Of a DNA stretch of 64,000 nucleotides, positions 1-10,745 are shown piece after piece. The DNA comes from Semisulcospira habei (Eukaryota; Mollusca; Gastropoda; Semisulcospiridae), in the NCBI GenBank assembly GCA_036245525.1, contig BTPG01000001.1:175273182-175337181 (forward strand), given 5' to 3'. The notes under the pieces are model-generated. The model worked only from the letters and a program-made list of their open reading frames with translations. It was not told the origin of the DNA and searched no databases. The position numbers and the translations under genes are program-made. Positions within the stretch are counted from its first letter, which is position 1; the number at the start of each line of letters is the position of its first letter.

Positions 1-186
1 TTGAACCACTTCAATAGATCATTTCACACTGGTTACCTCCCTGGACCTGCTCTGAATTTTCATTGTTAATGAATGGAGGCTACCAATGTTACTCCATAGA
101 GTATTGACTTCTGCCACTTTTCAACCAATTAAGCAAATAAGTCTTTATAATGCTGGGGCATGATCAGTTTTGTCAGGAGTCCAAAA

Positions 187-253
187 TAGCTCAGGTGGTT
201 AGGTGTCGGAGCGAAAGAGAGCAAAGGGAATCACTGGTCGTGGGTTTGAGTCC
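187..253 (+). repeat. tRNA-derived SINE head (Pol III boxes)
   Basis: A box TAGCTCAGGTGG lies at 187-198 and a B box GGTTTGAGTCC at 243-253, at tRNA-like spacing. A G-rich, low-complexity stretch follows, ending in a long G run near 327-339. This is the usual head of a tRNA-derived SINE. The body probably runs toward about 480 but has no end I can define. It is not a functional tRNA, because I see no acceptor-stem pairing or clean anticodon loop. The rest of 1-489 shows no gene. Confidence 0.5.
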
Positions 254-539
254 CCAGCCTGGCCCCAGTTGCTGGACTCGCAATCCAGGGAAAAAAAGAA
301 GGGAAAGGGGTGGGGGGAGTTGGAGGGGGGGGGGGGGGGCACGGCTGTGCAGTTAGCCCGATTTCCTACTCTTTATTTTGGCCAGCCACCTGCTCCTGTG
401 GTATGCGGCAGCCACGCCCTGCTGCGAGCAGGCTATCTAGGTCACTGTCTGGCACCAACTATTCTCTATAATCTCTGTAACGGACTACTGATGTGTGGTG
501 TGTTATGCCTTTGCAAACACAAACAGCTGCGGTTGCCCC

Positions 540-1112
540 AACCTCTAATAACACCTCTGTGTTACTTTCAGTTCAGTGGTGGCAGGCAAGCGCCCCACCA
601 AAGACTTCTCATGCCAAACCCCAACTTCTTGGTTGGGGGCGGAACCTCGGCTCCTCTCGCCCCTGGAGAGTAACCCTCCTCCGGTGGTGACGAGGAGCCA
701 GGGAACGCAGAAGGCGGACAATGCCGATCCGGTAGTGTCGCCTTCTGTTGCCCTAAGCCTCAGCCCCCACACACACCTGTTAGTTTGTCAACTCCCAAGG
801 CTTCTGGCTCCGGTCAGCCTTCTAAGTCTGCTAACTCTAGCGGCAGGAACGCTGCCCAGGACCAGAAGTCTAAGCAATCTATGGGACCACTGTACGCACG
901 GGCCCAGAAGGGGAACACTGATGTCCCCCTTCAAAACAAATTGCATTGGATGAGCGGATGGAGGGAGTGGAAATTGTTGTTGCTGATGCTGCGGCAGCTC
1001 CACCCCCCTCATCTCCGAAGAACCAGAGAAGGCCCGGGAGCCGGCCCCCCTCTGTTTCTTAACTCCTTCCAAGGCAAAGGAAAAAGGGGGAAAAAACTCT
1101 TCACCCCCAGAT
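540..1112 (+). pseudogene. Copy a ORF1 C-terminal remnant
   Basis: This matches the proline- and serine-rich C-terminal third of ORF1 in copies b and c, including the block translating to AGKRPTKDFSCQTPTSWLG near 580-640. The frame changes several times, and the zinc knuckles are absent because the element is truncated upstream. No functional product is expected. Confidence 0.8.
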
Positions 1113-3486
1113 GAGACATAATTATGGACTCTTCTTCAGTGGAATTGTCAAGGTTTTCAAGCTAACTTTGAGGAATTACGTCTTTTAGTCAAGTTCTACA
1201 ACCCCTCAGTAATATCTCTTCAGGAGACTTCTGACCCTGTGTCCTTTAATGGTTTTAACGTAATACATAAAGACTCTGATTCGGAGAGGCACTCGGGTGG
1301 AGTGGCTCTTTTCATTAGTAGCCAAATTTTATGTAGCCCCGTTAGCATCGACACCTGTCTTCAGGCTGTCGCAGCTCGGGTCACCTTGAAGAAGACCATA
1401 ACCATTTTATGCAGTATTTACCTGCCACCATTCCTGCGGGTCTGTAGTAATGACATTTTTAACTTAGTAGATCAACTGCCCCCTCCCTTTATTCTCATGG
1501 GGGATTTTAACGGTCACGCTCACCTTTGGGGTAGTGACCACTATGATGGCGTATGTTAGATGTTTTTTCTCAACTTAGCCTATGTGTCTTTAACGATGGC
1601 TCACCTACATACTCTAACTCAGGTTCAGGATCTAGTTCTGTTCTAGACCTCACTGTGTGTGATCCTTCTCTCATGCTGGATTTTGACTGGAAGGTTCACG
1701 ATGACCGGTGTGGTAGTGACCACTTCCCAGGAGTCCTGTCATTGGTCAGCTGTGAGGAGGATTTGCCGGTGGGGCGCTGGAATCTCAAGAAAGCTAACTG
1801 GCCTTTGTTCGCCTCCCTCTGTCAGTCTCGTCTTACAGAGGAGATGGTCATGTCATCTGAAGAACCTGTTTCTTGTTTTACTACTATTTTGTTGGACGTA
1901 GTAGCAGGTGAAACCATCCCAAGAACTAACACATCAGTCCCTCAGAAGCCGAGAGTACCATGGTTCAATGAACAGTGCCGCAAGGCCCCAAAAAAACGCG
2001 CAATTCTGCTCAGCAATGTGCTTTTCGTAATCCGTCGCAAGCGAATATTTTAACCTTTAAAAACCCGTTACATTTTTTAACGTGAACGCCTTGCTTCCCG
2101 GAGATGCTTTGTCTCATCTTTATCTCATCTTTATCTTCTAGGACTCCATCCCAGAAAGTCTGGAAGGCTGTTCGAAGAATTAAGGGTAAAGGTGGCTCGG
2201 CTTATGTCGGCCATCTTAGAGATGGTGCCAGCTTGGTCACAGATAAAAAGGCTGTGGCCAATTTACTTGCCTCTACCATTGCCCATAATTCAACAGAGCA
2301 TTATTCACCCTTCTTCCAGAGAGAGAAGGATAAGCGAGAGTCGTGTACTTGTGATTTTATATCGGATAACTCGGAAGACTATAATGCCCCTTTTACATTT
2401 TCAGAATTGCAGCAATCCATTCAGAAATGTAATGACTCTGCTGCTGGACTATATACCATCTACTATCAGCTCCTAACACATCTGCCTGAGGATTCACTCC
2501 TTGTACTTCTCAAGGCCTTTAACCATATCTGGATAACCTGTCATTTTCCGTCATCTTGGCGCCAGGCTGTGGTTGTGCCAATCCTCAAGCCGGGTAAGGA
2601 TCCTTCTGACCCAGGCAACTACTGGCCAATCGCCTTGACATCATGTTTATGCAAAACTATGGAACGATTGGTGTGGCATCTTGAGTCACAGGGTCTCATC
2701 ACAGTCCTCCAGTGCGGTTTCTGGCGCTTCCATAGTACAACTGACCATCTACTCTAGTCTGCTTTGAGTCGTTTATCCAAGATGCTTTTGTCAACAAGCA
2801 GCATGTCTATGCAATTTTCTTTGATCTTGAGAAGGCACATGACACTACCTGGAGGTGTGGTATAATGTCTGATTTGTTGGACATGGGTTTTATCCATTTT
2901 TATTCTTAATTTTTGTTTAACAGGTCGTTCCATGTCCGTGTGGGATCCACCCTCTCCGACTCCTTTGAACAGGAGATGGATGTCCCGCAGGGCAGCATTC
3001 TATCTCCTGTTTTATTTAGCATTAAAATTAATAACATTGTAAAGACCGTCAAGGATGATTCTGAATGCTCTTTGTTTGTGGACGACTTTGCTTTGTGTGC
3101 ACGAGGTCGAGGACTTGCGTCCCTTGAGAGGCGCTTGCAGCTGTGCGTTGATCGCATCCATGGGTGGGTATCTCTCAACGGATTCAAGTTCTCGCCCTCC
3201 AAGGCAGTCTGTGTGCATTTTACTAACCAGACAAAAAAAATTTCCAGAACCTAGTCTGAGCATTGCTGGAGTGCCAATTAAGGTGCCCAGGGAGGCAAAG
3301 TTTCTGGGGGTCATCTTTCACAAAAGACTGACCTTCTGCAACCATATTAATTACCTTAGAACCTCTTGTGAGAAGGCCCTCAACGTTCTTTGTGTCGTTG
3401 GTCGTACTAACTGGGGTGCAGACCGCATTGTCTTACTTCAACTGTACCGGGCTCTTGTTCAGTCCAAACTGGATTACGCCTCTGTG

Positions 3487-3957
3487 GTATATGGCTCAGC
3501 TTCCAAGTCTGTTCTACAGCGTCTGAACACAATTCACCATCAAGGTCTGCGAATATGTCTGGGGGGCTTCAGGACATCTCCAGTTCCTATTCTGTATGCA
3601 GAGGCAGGGGAGCCTTCACTCAAGCTTCGCCACATCCGCCTCATGCTCAGCTACGTTCTGAAGCTGAAGGCCCATCCAGACAATCCTGCCTATGATTATG
3701 TTTTTAACCCGTTGTTTGCAGAGATATGGCTCGGCTTCCAAGTCTGTTCTACAGCGGCTGAACACAATTCACCATCAAGGTCTGCGAATATGTCTGGGGG
3801 CCTTCAGGACATCTCCAGTTCCTAGTCTGTATGCAGGGGAGCCTTCTCTCAAGCTCCGCCGCATCCGCCTCATGCTCAGCCACATTCTGAAGCTGAAGGC
3901 CCATCCAGACAATCCTGTCTATGATTGTGTTTTTAACCCATCGTTTGCAGAGATTTA
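3487..3957 (+). repeat. 238-bp tandem duplication inside copy a ORF2
   Basis: The block starting TATGGCTC at 3,487 is repeated from 3,725, giving two adjacent units of about 235-238 bp. They cover the same post-RT segment (ASKSVLQRLNTIHHQGLRIC in both). Copies b and c have a single unit, so this duplication is private to copy a. Confidence 0.85.
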
Positions 3958-4002
3958 CGATGCCCATCCGGGAGCTGTCCGTACACATCACTCCACCCTG
4001 TC

Positions 4003-4016
4003 TATTACCAGTTCCT
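4003..4016 (+). other. Left target-site duplication of copy b
   Basis: TATTACCAGTTCCT occurs here, just before the copy b 5' end (GCCTACCCGGCACC at 4,017), and again at 19,860-19,873, just after its TAAC tail. A preceding C is shared on both sides, so the true length is 14 or 15 bp. This length is usual for target-primed reverse transcription by APE-type LINEs. Confidence 0.88.
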
Positions 4017-4662
4017 GCCTACCCGGCACCGGCCTCCACGTGGCATGGGTGGGTAGTCCCCTCAGTCCCTGACTGAGTGGGCTAGCAGACGGGTGCCATC
4101 TTTGTCCAGGATTAGGACTTGATGTCAGCAGATATGTTGTTCAGTCTTTTTCACTGGTCCAGTTTTTAAAGGAGCTGTGCTAACCCAGGTCTTACCATGT
4201 TGGATTGGTCCTTAAAAATACTCATGAGCCTTTGGTCCTTTGGATCCCAAGTGTTTGCCGTGCTTGGAGACCCGTGTCGGGGGAGAAGAGGATCCTGGTG
4301 GCTGAAACACTCCACTTTGGCCTTGACTTCTGCCTAAACGGGAGGCTAGTCGTACCGGCCTAGTCAATCGGCTCTTGTCACGTCGAGCCCTATCCCCCTG
4401 TTGACATGCGGGTTGTTATACGGAGCACCATGCTATAGCCTCTGATGCTGATTAGGTGCTCTACGCCAGTATTCCCCTGCATTTAACAGTGTGATAGAAG
4501 GCGGTGGCTCAAATGGTTCAATCGGCCTTACCCCCTTGAGTATATCTTTCGGGCAGTCTCCATTGTGCGTCGGCTGGAGACCCGCCGACAATTGCACTTT
4601 ACCTTGTTGGGCTCGGTGGCGGGCGGGGACCCCCGGGGGATGAATATCTATCATACTATAAT

Positions 4663-6107
4663 ATGGAAAATATCAAAAAACCAAAACTGGCACCAAAGCG
4701 GCACATAACCACTGACATTGACCTTGAAAATGATAGCGACTCCGATTGTGGGGAAGCGACGCCTCAGGTTTCGGCCGTCTGGCCTCGCTTTCTCATTATC
4801 CACAGCAAAGTTAAAGAGAAGCCTGTTTCCAAGCTGCACCCTTTTCTGGTAGGGGAGACCCTCAGGAGCCGTGTTGGCAGGCCTGAGGCCCAGCGCCTCA
4901 GGTCTGGTGACTTGTTGGTAGAGTGCCGTACCCGGGCACACTCCAATGGGCTACTGAGGCTCTCCTCCATCGGAGACACTCCAGTGGAGGTCACTCCCCA
5001 CAAAACAATGAATTCCTCTAGAGGAGTGATTAAAGATCAAGCATTGGCCAAACTGTCTGAAGATGAACTTGTACGGAACCTTAAGTCACAGGGGGTGACC
5101 TACGTCAGGCGCTTCATTTCCAAACGAGGTGGTAGGGAGATCCGTCTCCCTACCATCATCCTGACGTTTGGCACCCCCACAGCTCCTACTACCATCTGGG
5201 GAGGTTACTACTCCCTAAAAGTGAAAAAGTACGTCCCTCTCCCCCTTCGGTGCTTTAAGTGCCAAAAGTATGGCCATGGGCAGAAGACATGCCGCCAGGC
5301 AGAGGCCCTATGCGCCCGTTGCACTAAGCCCGGACACTCTGCTGAGTCCTGCACAGCCATCCCCCCCTGTGTGTGAATTGCCAGGGGGCGCATATGGCTT
5401 CGGACAAGAAGTGCCCTCGTTGGATCTCCGAGTGCAGGATTCAGCAGGTGCGTGTGGAGAAGGGGCTGTCCTTTGCGGACGCAAAAAAACTGGTTGACGG
5501 TCCTGGTGCAGCTGAGGCGGCGCCAAACTCAAATAACAACTTTGTGTATACTTTCAGTGCTGCGGTGGCAGGCAAGCGCCCCACCAAAGACTTCTCTTGT
5601 CAAACCCCAACTTCTTGGTTGGGGGCGGAGCCTCGGATCCTCTCACCCCTGGAGAGTAACCCTCCTCCGGTGGTGACGAGGAGCCAGGGAACGCAGAGGG
5701 CGGACGCTACCGGTCTGGTGGCACCGCCTTCTGCTGCCCCTAAGCCTCAGCCCCCACCCAAACCTGCTAGTTTGTCAACACCAAAGGTTTCTGGCTCTGG
5801 TCAGCCTTCTAAGGCCGCTAACTCTAGCGGCAGGAACGCTGCCCAGGACCAGAAGTCAAAGAAATCTATGGGACCGCCGTGCGCACGGGCCCAGAAGGGG
5901 AACACTGATGTCCCCCTTCAAAACAAATATGCTGCATTGGAGGAGCAGATGGAGGGAGTGGAAGTTGCCGATGCTGCGGCAGCTCCAACCCCTTCATCTC
6001 CTAAGAACCAGAGGTGGCCCGGGAGCCGGCCCCCCTCTGTTTCTCCGACTCCTTCCAATGCAAAGGTAAAAGGGGGGAAAAACTCCGCACCCCCAGATAA
6101 GACATAA
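4663..6107 (+). pseudogene. Copy b ORF1 (zinc-knuckle nucleocapsid-like), frameshifted
   Basis: ORF1 protein of an I-type LINE, expected to bind element RNA in the RNP. It is nearly identical to the copy c ORF1. Codons 1-232 are open and include two CCHC knuckles (CFKCQKYGHGQKTC and CARCTKPGHSAESC). A C run at about 5,360-5,367 is two bases longer than in copy c, and this ends the frame just before the third knuckle. The rest continues in another frame at 5,373-6,107, through the Pro/Ser-rich C-terminus. The start ATG at 4,663 is the one used by copy c. Confidence 0.88.
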
Positions 6108-6109
6108 TC

Positions 6110-6250
6110 ATGGACTCTCTGCTTCAGTGGAATTGTCGTGGTTTTCAAGCTAACTTTGAGGAATTACGTCTTTTAGTCAAGTGCTATAACCCCTCAGTAA
6201 TATCTCTTCAGGAGACTTACCTGAAGACTTCTGACCCTGTGTCCTTTAAT
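6110..6250 (+). pseudogene. Copy b ORF2 N-terminus, split by copy c
   Basis: The ORF2 start lies two bases after the ORF1 stop. The first 47 codons (from MDSLLQWNCRGF) carry the endonuclease N-terminal Asn block and a QETYLKT block with the catalytic Glu. Codon 17 is GAG here, whereas copy c has TAG. The frame is cut at 6,250 by the insertion of copy c and continues at 16,118. Confidence 0.85.
6238..6250 (+). other. Left target-site duplication of copy c
   Basis: TGTGTCCTTTAAT at 6,238-6,250 precedes the copy c 5' end and is repeated at 16,105-16,117, right after its (TAAC)3 tail. A C before both copies is ambiguous with the tail. The duplicated bases are ORF2 sequence of copy b, showing that c inserted into b. 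Confidence 0.92.
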
Positions 6251-6400
6251 GCCTACCCGGCACCGGCCTCCACGTGGCGTGGGTGGGTAGTCCACTCGGT
6301 CCCTGACTGAGTGGGCTAGCAGACGGGTGCCATCTTTGTCCAGGATTAGGACTTGATGTCAGCAGATATGTTGTTCAGTCTTTGTTTCTTCAAAAACATT

Positions 6401-6565
6401 ACCGATGACATGACTGAATGGAAGTGTCTACTACTTACTCATTCTAGCCTAAGAGCCAGTTGTGTTAAGACACAACCCGGGAGGCACTCGGGGAACCCCG
6501 AGGGGACCAAGAGTTGTCTCCCTATACCCACCACCCGGAAGCCGGGTACCCATAATCCCTCAGTC
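6401..6565 (+). repeat. DIRS-like left inverted terminal repeat
   Basis: This 165-base stretch is the reverse complement of 10,030-10,191 with only small differences, including a 3-base indel. It starts ACCGATGACATGAC and contains a GGGTACCCATAATCCC block. Confidence 0.9.
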
Positions 6566-7394
6566 TAGTCTACTTAGGCGCACGATTCGGTCGTCTTGCG
6601 CTCGGCTCTAGCCTACGGACTTTGGTTTTCGACCGTTCTCGGGTTCGGACTTGCTGTTGGAATGAAGAGCGGGAGATAGGATCGTTTCGTCGGCCCTGCC
6701 TGTGCTGCTGCGTGGTTTTCTCGTCCCCACTGCTTGGCGCCTGCGCTTCGGCCTCTGGTGAGCTGTCCGGTGATCTTCGCCGGTCGTGCCAGGCGGGTTT
6801 TTGGACGTCTCCCCCCGTTCCCCTTCGGCGGAGAGGTAAGGTAGCGGGATTGACCCTCGGCTGGTTCCCGGGCTGGGCACTGGTTGTGCAGGTACGAAGT
6901 TTTTCGTCTTCTTCTCACTGTAATTGCGCCCCCACTCACCTTCGGTGAATCGTAGAGAAGTTTCCTACGCTTTTGTACCTTGGGTGTGGAGAATTCTTTT
7001 ACTCCATGGCCTGATTAGCTGAGTGGCACAGCTTGAGTCACGCCTTGTCATCGCGTGGTTTGTTCGGGACCAGCGCCTGTTCTGTTTTCGCTCACGGGTG
7101 ATGGATTTAAGCGCACACTCGCATACGCAGGCATACGCGGTAGACAAGTACTCACGTACCTTAGAGAGTGGATATACGTTCCGGCGGGCAGCTGGGGGGT
7201 TTACGCTCCTTGGCTGGGCGGGCCTCTCGTGGCATGTCCACATAAAGTGGTGATTTTTTGCCCCAGATGTTTTTCTTGTCTTGATTGTCATTGCGTATTG
7301 AGTTGTACAGCATGCGGCCGGTGTTGGGTTTTTTTTTCCACACACGGTCACCCTTAGTAATAATGTTTGGGGGCCTGACTCCTTTTGTCACAGG

Positions 7395-7880
7395 GGTTGG
7401 TACATATGTTGTTGCTCACCTTAGCACTTGACGGCGGTGAATCTACCTCGTTACTGCACTGCTAGATTGCAGACGTGCAGTTTGGTACCTCGCTTCCGTC
7501 ATGACGTATTCGTCTTTTGTGTACATATGTTGTTCCCTCGCCTTAGCGCTTGGCGGCAGTGGGCCTGCTTGCTTACTGCACGGCTAGTTGTCGGCATGCA
7601 GTTTGCAGACCTGTTTACCCAAGAATACACTTTTTGGAGAAACTGACAACTCACTGGCTTGGGAATGGCTTGGGACACATGTGAGGTCCAAAGTACACAA
7701 TTAGTCAGTTGAAAGTACACTGACTACACCCAGGGGGTAAACAGGTCTGAGTTTGGTACCTCGCTTCTGTCATGACATGTTTGACTTTTGCTACATATGT
7801 TGGTTGCTCACCTTAGTGCTTGAGGGCAGTGAGTCTACCTTCTTGCTGCACTGCTGGCGTGCAGGCTTGACAGTCTGTTA
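7395..7880 (+). repeat. Three imperfect repeats in the DIRS-like 5' region
   Basis: Related units occur at about 7,395-7,500, 7,515-7,625 and 7,750-7,880. Each has TACATATGTTG, a CTCACCTTAG-like block, a GGCAGTG block and TACTGCACTG, and the units are linked by TTTGGTACCTCGCTTC. The repeats are diverged and carry no open frame, so they look like leader repeats rather than coding sequence. Confidence 0.6.
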
Positions 7881-8339
7881 CCCCGCTTGGTGCTTGTGTG
7901 TTTTGTTGTTACGAAGGCTACCTTTCGTGGCTTAGTCCCACAGGACTCGCCCGCAGGCCTTCGGGTGTTATCTGTTGCAGGGATGCGCTACCCATTCACA
8001 CAGATGACAGTGGCTAGTTCCGCCACTGCACCGGATGCCCCGCCGACCATGCTTGCTTTGCAAGCGATCGGCACCGGTTTAGGCGCCTTCCAGACACTGC
8101 GGGTTTCCGCACGACAACGGACTGCCCTGGGAGAGAAGCCACACTGGATGTCGCGACTAGTGCGCGAGCATGGATCGTGGAGGCCGCTGCCAGGGGGAGC
8201 GCACGGGAACAGCCTCTGGCAAGGCCCGCTCGGAAAGACAATTACGCACACGTCCGACATCTTAGGACGTTGCAGTACACTACCACCTTGAGAGGACAAG
8301 CAGCTTCTCGGCTGTAAGCCCCAGCCCGGCTGCTACTGG

Positions 8340-9980
8340 TAGGTGTGTTCTTCATGTCCAGGCAGCGCCCATTGGGACTAGGCCTGTCTTCCGACACGGG
8401 AGGTGCCGCCTACCACATTGGGATGATTGCGTCACCTGGCCTCAGCAGCGCGGATGGCAGCATTGAAGCGTCTGCAGGCGGGAGCGACCTATGCTGTTGG
8501 TGCTTGAAGGATCCCGTTCCGCCCCGATGAAGAGGGGCATGCCGATGTCCTTCACGCAAGGCAGATGTTCCGGTGGCCGTCGGACAACCACTGGGTCGGA
8601 TCTCCTATGCGCAGGATGTGGATACACCTTCCAACTTATCCTTGGCACCGGTCGCTTGAGACCAGGACGTCCCTGTGGGAATCCCCACACCGGATTCAGT
8701 GGACTAGTGCACGAAGTGGGCCTGGATCGATGAGGCCGCTTCCAGGAGGGAGCGCGCCCGGACTAAGACTTCCAAGAATCCATGTCCACTTTCTGCCCCA
8801 CTTGTCTCCAAGAAGCCCGCGGGATCCCACTGGGGGTCCCCCTTACCGGCAAGAAAGCCCGCCTCCCTCAGAGCCCGGCTCAGAGACATTCACGTGCACG
8901 TCCAGGGACTCTAGTAAGAATGCTCATCTCCAAGGAAGCGGAGACTACTATCAACACAGTTCCGGGCCACCTCTCGTCCCGCTCGCTCTGCGCGGCGCCA
9001 GAGTAGGGACCACTATCGGACTGCTGAGGACATGCAAGCTATGCGGAGGCTTCCAGTGGCCGTCGGATAACCATACAGTCTGTCTCCTGTGCGCTGGGTG
9101 TGCTTCCGACCACTCTTGTAACGTCTGTGCTACCTGGCCGGAGCTGCGATGGTCTAATCTCTGGAACTTTAGAGGAGGGAGACTCCTACCCTCTCGGGTA
9201 CTTGAAGATTGCCGAGACGCCTTCCGCTGTGCCCCCGGCACCGGACGTGCGAGACCAGCTGGATCCGACACAGAAAACGCCACTGAGTAATCGAGGGATT
9301 AGTGCAGTGTGGGAGTTCGACCGTCAAGACCGCCTCCATTAGAGAGCACGCCCGGATACAGCTGGTGGAAAGAACCCGCCTCTCCCAAGAGCCTGGTTTG
9401 GTGGGACGCTCGTGGCGTCCCTCCTCCACCGTCGTTCCCCACTCGTCTCTGAAGAAGCCGCCGGGATCCCGCTGGGGGTCCCCTGGCCGGCAAGAAACCC
9501 GCCTCTCCCAAGAGCCTGGTTCACAGAGACATTCACGCACTCGTCCGGAACCTCCTGGTGGTGAAGAGCGTAGACACAGGGATTCTACTCGACGTTATCG
9601 CTCTCCCTCGCAAGATCATAAGAGGACCTTCCCGCTCGGGTGCTTGGAGTTGCCCAAGACGCCTTCTGCTGTGCCCCCGGCACCGGACGCGCGAAACCAA
9701 CTTGATCCGACACAGAAGACGCCACTTGAGTATTCAACGGATTAGTGCACAGAAACCCGCCTCTCCCAAGAGCCTGGTTCGTTCCCCACTCATCTCTGGC
9801 CGCAGGGATCCCCTTGCCGGCAAGCAACCCGCCTCTCCCAAGAGCCTGGTTCACAGAGACTTACACGCACTCATCCGGATCCTCCTGTTCGCGAGGATCG
9901 TAGGCGCTGGGATTCTACTCACCGTTATCGCTCTGCTTCGCAAGATTTTTTCGAAAAATACTTACCCGATGACATGACTC
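8340..9980 (+). pseudogene. DIRS-like gag remnant with Cys clusters and internal duplications
   Basis: Two related blocks translate to WPSDNHWVGSP (about 8,572) and WPSDNHTVCLLCAGC (about 9,059). The second sits in a CxxC...HxxCxxCxxC...CxxC cluster at about 9,032-9,135, a pattern I associate with the putative zinc-binding part of DIRS gag proteins. Downstream (about 9,500-9,620) is an Arg/Ser/Asp-rich stretch. The AACCCGCCTCTCCCAAGAGC motif recurs near 9,376, 9,495, 9,757 and 9,827, and a longer unit with GTGCCCCCGGCACCGGACG recurs at 9,231 and 9,675. Frames change repeatedly. Assignment to gag is by motif and position only. Confidence 0.5.
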
Positions 9981-10029
9981 AAACGACCCTCCCACCTGCC
10001 CCGCTTGCCGCTCGTGCGCCAAGTATCCT

Positions 10030-10191
10030 GACTGAGGGATTATGGGTACCCGGCTTCCGGGTGGTGGGTATAGGGAGACAACTCTTGGTCCCCTCGGGGT
10101 TCCCCGAGTGCCTCCCGGGTTGTGTCTTAACACAACTGGCTCTTAGGCTATGAGTAAGTAGTAGACACTTCCATTCAGTCATGTCATCGGT
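10030..10191 (+). repeat. DIRS-like right inverted terminal repeat
   Basis: Inverted partner of 6,401-6,565. It is preceded (9,952-10,025) by a segment starting AAATACTTACCCGATGACAT that matches the same place in the second DIRS-like element (23,617 onward), and followed by an AT-rich terminus up to the copy c 5' UTR at 10,231. Confidence 0.9.
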
Positions 10192-10745
10192 AAGTATTTT
10201 TCGAAAAAATACCTTTTAAAGAAAAATGAATTTTTCACTGGTCCGGTTTTTAAGGAGCTGTGCTTACCCAGGTCTTACCATGTTGGATTGGTCCTTAAAA
10301 ATACGCGTGAGCTTTTGGTCCTTTGGATCCCAAGTGTTTGCCGTGCTTGGAGACCCGTGTCGGGGGAGAAGAGGATCCTGGTGGCTGAAACACTCCACTT
10401 TGGCCTTGACTTCTGCCTAAACGGGAGGCTAGTCGTACCGGCCTAGTCAATCGGCTCTTGTCACGTCGAGCCCTATCCCCCTGTTGACATGCGGGTTGTT
10501 ATACGGAGCACCATGCTATAGCCTCTGATGCTGATTGGGTGCTTTACGCCAGTATTCCCCTGCATTCAACAGTGTGATAGAAGGCGGTGGCTCAAACGGT
10601 TCAATCGGGCTTACCCCCTTGAGTATATCTTTCGTGCAGTCTCCATTGTGCGTCGGCTGGAGACCCGCCGACAATTGCACTTTCCCTTGTTGGGCTCGGT
10701 GGCGGGCGGGGACCCCCGGGGGATGAATATCTATCATACTATAAT

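Larger units (their letters stand above)
490..4016 (+). mobile_element. Nimb-type LINE copy a, 5' part (oldest, host of copy b)
   Basis: This is a 5'-truncated I/Nimb-type non-LTR retrotransposon that starts inside ORF1 at about 490. It is colinear with the better-preserved copy c (ORF1 tail, then ORF2 endonuclease and RT) but carries many substitutions and frameshifts. It stops at 4,016 inside ORF2, where the 5' end of copy b begins. Its remaining 3' part (RNase H and 3' UTR) resumes at 19,874, after copy b ends. The 14-base TATTACCAGTTCCT at 4,003-4,016 recurs at 19,860-19,873 as the target duplication made by copy b. Copy a is the most diverged of the three, as expected for the outermost element. 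Confidence 0.88.
1123..4016 (+). pseudogene. Copy a ORF2 (endonuclease-RT), decayed
   Basis: Endonuclease pieces are visible (GDFNGHAHLWGS at about 1,500; LDLTVCDPSL; a GSDHFPG block at about 1,710). RT pieces follow: PGNYWPIALTSCLCKTMERL at about 2,610, an F-D-L-E-K-A-type block at about 2,820, QGSILSPVLFSIKI at about 2,985 and the catalytic FVDD near 3,073. At least five frameshifts or in-frame stops separate them. A 238-bp tandem duplication sits at the 3' end (3,487-3,957). The RNase H part lies 15.9 kb downstream because of the nested insertions. Confidence 0.85.
4017..6250 (+). mobile_element. Nimb-type LINE copy b, 5' part (middle copy)
   Basis: This is the complete 5' portion: 5' UTR (4,017-4,662), ORF1 and the first 47 codons of ORF2. 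It begins with the same GCCTACCCGGCACC start as copy c, which marks the element's true 5' end. It is interrupted after 6,250 by copy c and resumes at 16,118. Its right end (TAAC tail) is at about 19,859. With copy c removed, copy b is about 6.0 kb and full length. It is inserted into copy a with a 14-bp target duplication. Confidence 0.88.
6384..10230 (+). mobile_element. DIRS-like element in copy c 5' UTR (gag-only, probably non-autonomous)
   Basis: About 3.85 kb inserted in the TTTTT run of the copy c 5' UTR; copy b shows the uninterrupted site at about 4,141-4,156. Inverted repeats of about 165 bp lie at both ends (6,401-6,565 and 10,030-10,191). An end module (9,950-10,230) resembles the 3' end of the second DIRS-like element at 23,600-23,905. 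The interior holds only gag-like fragments with Cys/His clusters and an Arg/Ser-rich region. I find no YLDD RT box and no tyrosine recombinase. At most a TTT duplication is visible at the site, as expected for recombinase-mediated integration. It is probably an internally deleted copy relying on enzymes supplied in trans. Confidence 0.75.

Noticed and set aside
6993..7090. tRNA-like A box TAGCTGAGTGGC in the DIRS-like leader
   Set aside because: No acceptable B box at the expected distance.
9230..9760. CRISPR-like array from recurring motifs
   Set aside because: Repeat spacing and length are irregular and the locus is a eukaryotic retroelement interior.
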